Below are positions 58,192 to 64,000 of a DNA stretch of 64,000 nt, piece after piece. The stretch spans positions 248,001 through 312,000 of the forward strand of contig NZ_JAINVZ010000005.1 of assembly GCF_019890615.1 (NCBI RefSeq), written 5' to 3'. The notes beneath the pieces were generated by a model that was given only the letters and a program-made list of their open reading frames with translations, did no database searches and was not told where the DNA came from. This DNA comes from Streptantibioticus parmotrematis (GTDB lineage Bacteria; Actinomycetota; Actinomycetes; Streptomycetales; Streptomycetaceae). The position numbers were made by a program, and so were the translations under genes. Every line of letters begins with the position of its first letter. The first letter of the stretch is position 1.

Positions 58192-59178
58192 TCACTTCTC
58201 GACGCCGACGCAGATCCCGTCGCAGTCGTAGAGCCAGTAGCTTCCGCAACCACCGTTGGTCACCGTGCAGTTGTCGTACTTGAAAGAGCACGGATTCCAG
58301 TTGTCGCACCAGTTGCTCTCGGTCGTGCAGGTGCACGTCTCGTCGGGGCTCACGGTGCCCTCGGTGCGGTCCGCGGGGCCGAGGGTGGCGAACAGGGCGC
58401 CGGCCTTCGCGGGACCGAAGGCGGCCAGCGCCTTCCGGTGGAACGCTTCGAGCCGTGCGCTCACGGCCGGGGTGCGCGGGATCGCGAGGACGGCCGGTGT
58501 CGACAGCATCGCCTTCGCCGAGTCCAGCACGGCCCGCTGGTCGCCCGTCACGTCGCGGGGCCGGTTGCGCTCCAGGTGTTCGGTCCAGCACTGGGCCCTG
58601 GCGTTCGTGGGCAGTTGGGCGTAGACGGCCCTGCGGTAGGCCATGGGGTAGGTGATGATGTCGTCGTAGCGTTGCGGCAGGTGGTCCTTGTTGCGGGCGG
58701 CCCAGGCGGCCGCGGTGGCGCAGCGTTGTTCGGCGATGGCCGGGGTACGGCCCAGCAGGACGACGCCCGCCGCGACCCCGGCGCCGACCGCCAGCTGGAG
58801 GAACCGGCCACGACCCAGGCCATCAACCGCCTCTCGTGAGACGGCTGTCGGAACGCGTCGGGCTTCCTGCCGCAGCCGCCCGAGCGCGCGCAGCACCCGC
58901 ACACCGGTCCGCGCGCCCAGCCGCCGGGACAGCGGAACGAGCATCGCCGTCCCGTGCCAGGCCCGGACCTGATCCCCCGTCACCCGCAGCAGCGTCGGCG
59001 CCCACGGCGGCCGTGGCCCGAGGGCCTCTTCGCGCCACTCCCGCACCTGATGGTGGCTGAGCGGCAGAGCCTCCAGCCTGCCCGCACAGGCCCGGGTCAC
59101 CGTGGCCGAGATCTCCCGGCAGGTGGCACACGAGGCGTCGAAGGACAGGACCCAGCGGTCCCCTGACTCATCCGGCAT
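58192..59178 (-). CDS. Fulvocin C-related Cys-rich protein, copy 1
   Basis: This 328-residue protein belongs to the family named for the myxobacterial bacteriocin fulvocin C. The N-terminus has a thioredoxin-like CATC pair, then a linker, a hydrophobic segment (GVAAGVVLLGR, near 135-150) that may be a membrane anchor, and a Cys-rich C-terminus (about 288-325) with Cys in CTC, WC, PC, NC, GGC, DC and IC positions. The C-terminal 40 residues resemble mature fulvocin C in Cys spacing. A close paralogue lies 78 nt upstream. Whether it is processed is unknown. Confidence 0.85.
   Translation of the reverse strand: MPDESGDRWVLSFDASCATCREISATVTRACAGRLEALPLSHHQVREWREEALGPRPPWAPTLLRVTGDQVRAWHGTAMLVPLSRRLGARTGVRVLRALGRLRQEARRVPTAVSREAVDGLGRGRFLQLAVGAGVAAGVVLLGRTPAIAEQRCATAAAWAARNKDHLPQRYDDIITYPMAYRRAVYAQLPTNARAQCWTEHLERNRPRDVTGDQRAVLDSAKAMLSTPAVLAIPRTPAVSARLEAFHRKALAAFGPAKAGALFATLGPADRTEGTVSPDETCTCTTESNWCDNWNPCSFKYDNCTVTNGGCGSYWLYDCDGICVGVEK
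58573..58758. repeat. Gene-conversion tract shared by two fulvocin-like genes, copy 1
   Basis: This 186-bp stretch matches 59632-59817 with a single base difference, while the DNA on both sides differs much more. It covers the membrane segment and following helix region of both paralogues. This is the pattern of recent gene conversion or a recent local duplication under uneven divergence. Confidence 0.85.
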
Positions 59179-59256
59179 GGCAATCGTCCCTTCCGTCGTC
59201 GCGCAGTCGTCCCGTCATCGCGCAGCCGTCGCGGACCGTGTCCCGGACCGGACCGG

Positions 59257-60225
59257 CTACGAGTTCCAGCACAGCCCGTCACACGACTTGCTCCAGAACG
59301 ATCCGCACCCGCTGCTCAGTGGGGAACAGGGGTGGTACTCGCACTGCGTCGCGTTGTCGCACCAGGAGTCGGCCACGCTGCACGTGCAGGTGTTCCGCGG
59401 GCTCACGACGCCGTCGGTCCCCTCGGCGGGGCCGAGGGTCGCGAACAGCGCCCCCGCTCGTGCCGCGCCGAAAGCGGCGACGGCCTCCCGGTGGAACGCC
59501 TCCAGCCTCGCGTCGGTGCGCGCCGCGCCGCCGTCGCCGTCGCCGAGAAACGCCGGTGCCGCGAGGATCGCCGCGGCCGAACCCATGACCGCACGCTGAC
59601 GCGACGTCAACTCCGTTGTCCGGTAGCGCTTCAGGTGTTCGGTCCAGCACTGGGCCCTGGCGTTCGTGGGCAGTTGGGCGTAGACGGCCCTGCGGTAGGC
59701 CATGGGGTAGGTGATGATGTCGTCGTAGCGTTGCGGCAGGCGGTCCTTGTTGCGGGCGGCCCAGGCGGCCGCGGTGGCGCAGCGTTGTTCGGCGATGGCC
59801 GGGGTACGGCCCAGCAGCACCACGCCCGCCGCCACTCCGGCACCGGCCGCCAGCTGGAGGAACCGCCCGCGCCCCACTCCTGAGGCCGCCCGCCGGGATT
59901 CCTCGAACGGCACGCGTTTCGCGTCCTGACGGAGACGGCCGAGCGCCCGCAGGACGCTCACGCTGCGGCGCACCCCCAGTCGGCGGGCCAGCGGCGCGGC
60001 CATCCGCACACCCGTCCGCACCCGGGCGTCCGTGCCGCCGACCCGTAGCAGGGCCGGTCGGGACGGCTCCCCGTCCTTCTGTCGTCCCGCGAGCGTCCCG
60101 CGCACCTCGGGGTGCGACAGCGGCAGGGTCTCCAGGCGTCCCCCGCACGCCTCGGAGACGGCTGCGGAGATCTCCCCGCACGTCGCGCACGAACTGTCGA
60201 AGGCCAGAATCCAGCGCTCTTCCAC
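59257..60225 (-). CDS. Fulvocin C-related Cys-rich protein, copy 2
   Basis: This 322-residue paralogue of the following minus-strand gene has the same layout: CATC near residue 17-20, a hydrophobic segment GVAAGVVLLGR, and a Cys-rich C-terminal domain of about 40 residues (CTC, WC, QC, PC, GC, SC, LC). The C-terminal Cys domains of the two copies differ in sequence, although their middle parts are almost identical, so they could be two different peptides or a matched pair. It starts behind GGGAGGTT and is divergent from the small membrane protein gene. Confidence 0.85.
   Translation of the reverse strand: MEERWILAFDSSCATCGEISAAVSEACGGRLETLPLSHPEVRGTLAGRQKDGEPSRPALLRVGGTDARVRTGVRMAAPLARRLGVRRSVSVLRALGRLRQDAKRVPFEESRRAASGVGRGRFLQLAAGAGVAAGVVLLGRTPAIAEQRCATAAAWAARNKDRLPQRYDDIITYPMAYRRAVYAQLPTNARAQCWTEHLKRYRTTELTSRQRAVMGSAAAILAAPAFLGDGDGGAARTDARLEAFHREAVAAFGAARAGALFATLGPAEGTDGVVSPRNTCTCSVADSWCDNATQCEYHPCSPLSSGCGSFWSKSCDGLCWNS
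59632..59817. repeat. Gene-conversion tract shared by two fulvocin-like genes, copy 2
   Basis: This is the partner of 58573-58758 (offset 1059, one mismatch). It encodes the membrane segment and downstream helical part of the second paralogue. Confidence 0.85.
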
Positions 60226-60559
60226 GGCAACCTCCCGTACGTGCCGATGGCGTCGACCTGCTCTGGGCCGGCCGCTCCCAACGCGATTGTGGGAGGCCGC
60301 CGCCCCGGCCGCCTAGTAAAAATGCGAACAGGAACGACATTCCGCACGGGGGGTGTTGGGCGGTGCGGGCCCACCACGCGGCGGCTCGCGGTTCGATCCG
60401 GGCGGTGCGACGCGGCCGGGAACACGTGCTCTCGATCACGGCACCGTTTCCCGGTGTCGTGCGCGGGCAGCCGTACCGACGCCCCCCCGTTGACCGATCA
60501 CACGACACGCGAACCCGCACGATGCCGGAAGAACACGACGCCAGAAGAAGGGGAGATCC
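60226..60559. other. Gene-free divergent spacer
   Basis: These 334 bp separate the second fulvocin-like gene from the small membrane protein gene. I see no gene. An AT-richer spot (TAGTAAAAATG near 60314) may be part of a minus-strand promoter, but I find no clear -35/-10 pair. Confidence 0.4.
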
Positions 60560-60718
60560 ATGCTGTTCCTCATGGTCGCGTTCCTGTTGCTGGGAGTGCT
60601 GCTCGGCGCCGTGACGCACCTGCCGCTCCCGGTGACGGCCGTCACCGCGGTCGTCATCCTCGGATGGCTCGCCGTCTACGGAGTACGCCACCGGCGGCAC
60701 GCGGACGACCGGCGCTGA
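60560..60718 (+). CDS. Small two-helix membrane protein
   Basis: This 52-residue protein starts at an ATG behind AGGGGAG. It has two hydrophobic segments (LFLMVAFLLLGVLLGAV and VTAVVILGWLAVYGV) and a basic C-terminus (RHRRHADDRR). Function is unknown. The next gene also encodes a small membrane protein. Confidence 0.65.
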   Translation: MLFLMVAFLLLGVLLGAVTHLPLPVTAVTAVVILGWLAVYGVRHRRHADDRR

Positions 60719-60827
60719 ACCGACCCCCGCGCGGCGCGTGACGACCTCCGCGGCGCGCGTCCCGTCCGATGCGGTACGCGCATCCCATCCGACGCGTACG
60801 CGTCCCGTCCGACCCAAGGAGAGGAAG

Positions 60828-61100
60828 ATGACGACCACCACCGCCCGACGAGGTGCCCGTGAGCGGGCCGCCCGCGACGCCTACGGCATGGCCGCCGCGT
60901 CGTTCATCCTCGGGCTCGTCGGCCTCCTGGTCTTCAACGTGTTCCTGGGCCCCGCCGCGGTGATCCTGGCCGCCCTCGCGCTCCACCGCGGTACCAGCCA
61001 CCGCAACCGCGCCTACCTCGGCATGGCGCTGGGCGTCGCCGACGTGATCGTCTTCCTCGTCCTGACCGGCGCGCAGCACAACGTCACCTGGTCCTTCTGA
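60828..61100 (+). CDS. DUF4190-like small membrane protein
   Basis: This 90-residue protein has a basic N-terminus and two membrane segments (SFILGLVGLLVFNVFLGPAAV and MALGVADVIVFLVL), the DUF4190 pattern. The ATG at 60828 is behind AAGGAGAGGA. Function is unknown. The 100 nt upstream contain short imperfect repeats of CGTCCCGTCCGA. Confidence 0.75.
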   Translation: MTTTTARRGARERAARDAYGMAAASFILGLVGLLVFNVFLGPAAVILAALALHRGTSHRNRAYLGMALGVADVIVFLVLTGAQHNVTWSF

Positions 61101-61158
61101 ACGAGGGGACCGGGACAGGAAGGGACTGCGCCGGACCCACCGTGGGCACATTGGGTGC

Positions 61159-62079
61159 ATGAACGACAGCCGGGACACGGATGCCCACCAGACCGCGCCG
61201 GACCACCCCACGTCCGAGGCCGACCCCCGACCTCCCGCCCGCGCCTTCGTGCTCGGCGGAGGCGGTGCCCTCGGGGCACACCAGGTCGGCATGCTGAAGG
61301 CACTGCTGGAGGCCGGGATCCGGCCCGAACTGGTGGTGGGCACGTCCGTCGGAGCGATCAACGGCGTCGTGGTGGCCGCCGATCCCGCACCCTCCAGCGT
61401 CGCCCGGCTCGCCGATCTGTGGTCGGGCCTGGGCGACGCGGGCGTCTTCTCCGGCTCGCTGCTGGGACGGATCGGCACCGCCGTGCGCAGCGGAACGCAC
61501 ATCCACTCCGCCGAGCCATTGCGCACCCTGCTCACCTCCCACCTGCCCGTCGACCGCATCGAGGACCTGAGCGTGCCGTTCCAGTGCGTGGCGGCGAGCA
61601 TCGAACGGGCCGCCGAGCACTGGTTCACCGAAGGGCCCGTCGCCGACGCCGTGCTCGCCTCCAGCGCGGTGCCGGGACTGCTTCCGCCGGTACGGGTGGA
61701 CGAGGAACACTTCGTGGACGGCGGCCTCGTCAACAGCATCCCGGTCAGCCGCGCGGTGGCGCTCGGGGCACGGGAGATCTACGTGCTCCAGGTCGGCCGC
61801 ATCGAGTCCCCGCTGAGCCCGCCGAGGCTGCCGTGGCAGGTCGCCATGGTCTCGTTCGAGATCGCCCGGCGCCACCGCTTCGCCCGCGACATGGCCGACC
61901 TGCCGCCCGAGGTGACGGTGCACGTGCTCCCGAGCGGCGCCCCGGCCGCCGAGGTCAACGGGACGTTGCAGCAACTGCGGTACAAGACGTTCGGCCAGAC
62001 CGCCGAACGCATCGAACGCGCCTACGAGGCGTCGGCGCGCTACCTCGCCGGCCTCGGCCAGGACGGCGGCACGCGGTGA
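61159..62079 (+). CDS. Patatin-like phospholipase
   Basis: This 306-residue protein has the oxyanion motif GGGGALGAHQ, the nucleophile GTSVGA and the catalytic Asp in DGGLVNSIP, as in patatin/RssA-type lipid hydrolases. There is no signal peptide. It is coupled through GTGA to an acyltransferase gene, so it probably takes part in membrane lipid turnover. It appears unrelated to the PKS cluster. Confidence 0.92.
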   Translation: MNDSRDTDAHQTAPDHPTSEADPRPPARAFVLGGGGALGAHQVGMLKALLEAGIRPELVVGTSVGAINGVVVAADPAPSSVARLADLWSGLGDAGVFSGSLLGRIGTAVRSGTHIHSAEPLRTLLTSHLPVDRIEDLSVPFQCVAASIERAAEHWFTEGPVADAVLASSAVPGLLPPVRVDEEHFVDGGLVNSIPVSRAVALGAREIYVLQVGRIESPLSPPRLPWQVAMVSFEIARRHRFARDMADLPPEVTVHVLPSGAPAAEVNGTLQQLRYKTFGQTAERIERAYEASARYLAGLGQDGGTR

Positions 62080-63110
62080 CCGGGACCCGGGGCGACGGCA
62101 TCGGCAGAGCCGTGGCCGCCGCGGTCCTCACCGGCATACGAAGGATCGTGACCGTCGCGGTGGAGCTGGCACTGATCCCGGTGGCGGCCGCCCTGCTGGT
62201 CGTGGTCACCGTGCTCACCGCACCGTTCTCCGCGCTGCGCGGCGGACGGTGGCGGCTGGTCAGGGTCTTCGCCTTCGCGGCGCTGTACCTCGTCGTGGAC
62301 TTCGGCGGCTTCGTGAGGGCCGGACTGATCTGGCTGAGGTATCCGCCGCTCGCCCCCGAGGCCGTCGCCCGGCGCACGAACGCCACCTACGCCTTGCTGG
62401 ACGGTTTGCTGCGGTTGCTGGTGGGCGTCTCCGAGCGGTTGTTCGGGCTGTCGTTGCGGGTGACACCTCCGGTGCGGGCCGTACCGGACGGCACCGCGCC
62501 CCTGATCGTCCTGGCCCGCCACGCCGGGCCCGGCGACTCGTTCCTCCTCGTCCATGTGCTGCTGTCGCGGGCCGAGACGCTGCCGCGGATCGTCCTGAAG
62601 CGGGTGCTGCGGCTGGACCCGTGCCTCGACGTGATCATGGGCAGGCTGCCCCACTGCTTCGTGCCCGCCCGCCGGGGAAGGACGACGGAGGACGCGATGG
62701 CCGACCTCGCCCGTGACATGCGCCCGGGCGACGCGCTCGTGATCTTCCCCGAAGGGGCCAACTACACCGAACGGCGGCACCGCCGGGCCATAGCGTCGCT
62801 GCGTCGCAGGAACGAAGCCCGTGCCGCCGCCCGGGCGGAGCGCCTTCACCACGTGCTGCCGCCGCACGCCACCGGCACGCTGGCGGCACTGGCGGCGGCG
62901 CCCGGGGCGGACGTGGTGTTCGTCGCCCACACGGGTCTCGACGCGATCGACTCGGTAAGCACGGCGTGGTCGGGCGTACCGCTGCGCGAACAGGTGCGGG
63001 CGCGGTGGTGGCGCGTTCCGGCGGCCGAGGTGCCACGGGACGACGAGGCGCGCAAGGAATGGCTCACGGCACAGTGGTCCCGCGTCGACAGGTGGATCGA
63101 GGGGCATTGA
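62076..63110 (+). CDS. PlsC-type acyltransferase
   Basis: This 344-residue protein starts at a GTG that overlaps the patatin stop. Two hydrophobic N-terminal segments (about 28-50 and 60-85) precede the acyltransferase motifs: HAGPGD (H-x4-D) and IFPEGANYTE (FPEG). It is a 1-acylglycerol-3-phosphate acyltransferase family member, located at the membrane. With the patatin it could remodel phospholipids. Confidence 0.88.
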   Translation: MTGTRGDGIGRAVAAAVLTGIRRIVTVAVELALIPVAAALLVVVTVLTAPFSALRGGRWRLVRVFAFAALYLVVDFGGFVRAGLIWLRYPPLAPEAVARRTNATYALLDGLLRLLVGVSERLFGLSLRVTPPVRAVPDGTAPLIVLARHAGPGDSFLLVHVLLSRAETLPRIVLKRVLRLDPCLDVIMGRLPHCFVPARRGRTTEDAMADLARDMRPGDALVIFPEGANYTERRHRRAIASLRRRNEARAAARAERLHHVLPPHATGTLAALAAAPGADVVFVAHTGLDAIDSVSTAWSGVPLREQVRARWWRVPAAEVPRDDEARKEWLTAQWSRVDRWIEGH

Positions 63111-63144
63111 GCGAGGAGGCGCCGGGCACTCTCCCCGGCAACGC

Positions 63145-63179
63145 GCTGCGGCTGGGGGTCGACGACCCCCAGCCGCAGC
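63145..63179. terminator. Bidirectional terminator hairpin
   Basis: A perfect 16-bp inverted repeat with a 3-nt loop (arms 63145-63160 and 63164-63179) lies between the convergent acyltransferase and CsbD genes. Confidence 0.85.
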
Positions 63180-63191
63180 AGTGCGTCACGG

Positions 63192-63365
63192 TCAGCGCTT
63201 GAGGGCGTCCTTGACGTGTTCGGCCGCCTGCTTCAGATCACCCCTGGCCTGTTCCGCCTTGCCCTCGACCTCCAACTCCTCGTCTCCGACCGCCTTGCCC
63301 GCGACCTCCTTGGCCTTGCCCTTCGCCTTGTCGACGCTGTTCTTCGTCTTGTCCCGACCGCTCAA
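63192..63365 (-). CDS. CsbD-family stress protein
   Basis: This 57-residue hydrophilic protein (SGRDKTKNSVDKAKGKAKEV at the start, EGKAEQARGDLKQAAEHVKDAL at the end) has the Lys/Glu/Ala-rich pattern of CsbD general-stress proteins. It starts at TTG with GAGGAG 9 nt upstream; no ATG or GTG lies in a better place. The gene is too short for most ORF length limits. Confidence 0.85.
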   Translation of the reverse strand: MSGRDKTKNSVDKAKGKAKEVAGKAVGDEELEVEGKAEQARGDLKQAAEHVKDALKR

Positions 63366-63516
63366 CGCAACCGTCTCCTCGTCAGACGCCAGGCCACCGG
63401 TCCGCGGGTCCGTCCAGGTTCGTGCCCGAACCCGTCATCCGCCCGCGGACGTTCACACAGGACGCGTACCCGGCGGAACCGCTGCCACGCGCGGCGTCAC
63501 CGACCGATGCCGCCCG

Positions 63517-64000
63517 TCAGCGGGCCAACGACACCGCGAACGGCCGCAGGCCGTGTTGGCGTACGACGTGGGGGACCAGGAGGATCAGCGCCTCCGTGGC
63601 CCCGGCCGTGGTGACGTCGCCGAGGTCCTCGATCCACTCCTCGCGCCAGCCGAGGTCGCCGAGGAGCGACGCCACCGTCCTCTTGGCCTCCGTGTCGTCG
63701 CCGGACAGGAACGCGGTGGGCGGCGTGGTGAGCGCGCCGGGGTCGGTCACGACGGTGAAGAGCATGGTGTTGAGGGTCTTGACCACGTGGGTGCCGGGCA
63801 GCGCCCGCTGAAGGTGTTCCGCGAGGCTGGCGTCGGTGTGGAGCGGCCGCATCGTCGGTGCACCGGTCGTGGCGTTGGCGATGTCGACCAGGACCTTGCC
63901 TCTCAACTCTGCGCTCAATTCAGCCAGTTGGTCCAGCGCGACGTGGCCGGGGAGCGCGCTGATGACGATGTCGGACGTCCGGGCGGCGTCGCGCGGGCCG
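63517..64000 (-). CDS. F420/NADP-dependent oxidoreductase-like protein, N-terminus outside window
   Basis: The frame is open from the right edge of the window to a stop at 63517 and encodes at least 160 residues. It contains DIVISALPGH, GKVLVDIANATT, VVKTLNTMLF and a C-terminal domain (EDLGDVTTAGATEALILL), the arrangement of NADPH:F420 reductase-like dinucleotide-binding proteins. The Rossmann glycine motif would lie beyond the window. An internal TTG at 63918 is not the true start. Confidence 0.8.
   Translation of the reverse strand, partial: GPRDAARTSDIVISALPGHVALDQLAELSAELRGKVLVDIANATTGAPTMRPLHTDASLAEHLQRALPGTHVVKTLNTMLFTVVTDPGALTTPPTAFLSGDDTEAKRTVASLLGDLGWREEWIEDLGDVTTAGATEALILLVPHVVRQHGLRPFAVSLAR

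Overview
The window is very GC-rich, with almost every third codon position G or C. It carries multimodular type I polyketide synthases, a SARP-type activator, GTGA/ATGA-coupled genes and DUF6924 and CsbD proteins. All of this points to Streptomyces or a close actinobacterial relative. About 57 kb is one biosynthetic cluster. Its left end is cut by the window; its right end is probably near 57.1 kb.

Layout. (1) 1-27496, plus strand: four PKS genes with six modules (the first partial). In order they are KS-AT(methylmalonyl)-ACP, KS-AT(malonyl)-DH-KR-ACP, KS-AT(malonyl)-DH-KR-ACP, KS-AT-KR-ACP, KS-AT(dead)-KR-ACP and KS-AT-KR-ACP. (2) 27608-33382, plus strand: a five-gene cassette (3-hydroxyacyl-CoA dehydrogenase, ACP, acyl-CoA dehydrogenase, FkbH protein, type II thioesterase) plus a free adenylation enzyme. 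It resembles hydroxymalonyl-ACP/aminomalonyl-ACP supply; no O-methyltransferase is present. (3) 45134-33432, minus strand: ACP, AMP ligase, PLP decarboxylase, SARP regulator, ABC exporter pair and a seventh PKS module that lacks an AT and has a dead KR. (4) 45500-46549: a LuxR-type regulator, convergent with a free condensation-domain protein (48318-46630) across a 21-bp hairpin. (5) 48565-57098, plus strand: a ten-gene operon. It encodes a 97-residue peptide built from 24 tetrapeptide units each ending in lysine, an ACP, a half-size and a full-size acyl-CoA dehydrogenase, four consecutive GNAT-fold proteins, a tricorn-type protease and an Sfp-type phosphopantetheinyl transferase. From the half-size dehydrogenase to the transferase the genes overlap or nearly touch. 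(6) 57262-64000: flanking genes, namely a DUF6924 repeat protein, two tandem fulvocin-C-like precursors, small membrane proteins, a patatin, an acyltransferase, a CsbD protein and a partial F420/NADP oxidoreductase.

How it may work together (inference). The PKS line makes a partly unsaturated chain followed by hydroxylated and possibly hydroxy- or amino-malonate-derived units. The ligase/ACP/decarboxylase trio makes an ACP-bound amino acid from which CO2 has been lost, as in butirosin or macrolactam starter pathways. No module ends in a thioesterase, so release may depend on the free condensation protein or another enzyme. The most unusual part is the ten-gene operon. A lysine-periodic ribosomal peptide is co-transcribed with a carrier protein, two dehydrogenase subunits, four acyltransferase-fold proteins and a protease, which would fit a scaffold on which acyl groups are placed on lysines and later cut out. 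This is a hypothesis; nothing in the sequence proves the peptide is modified.
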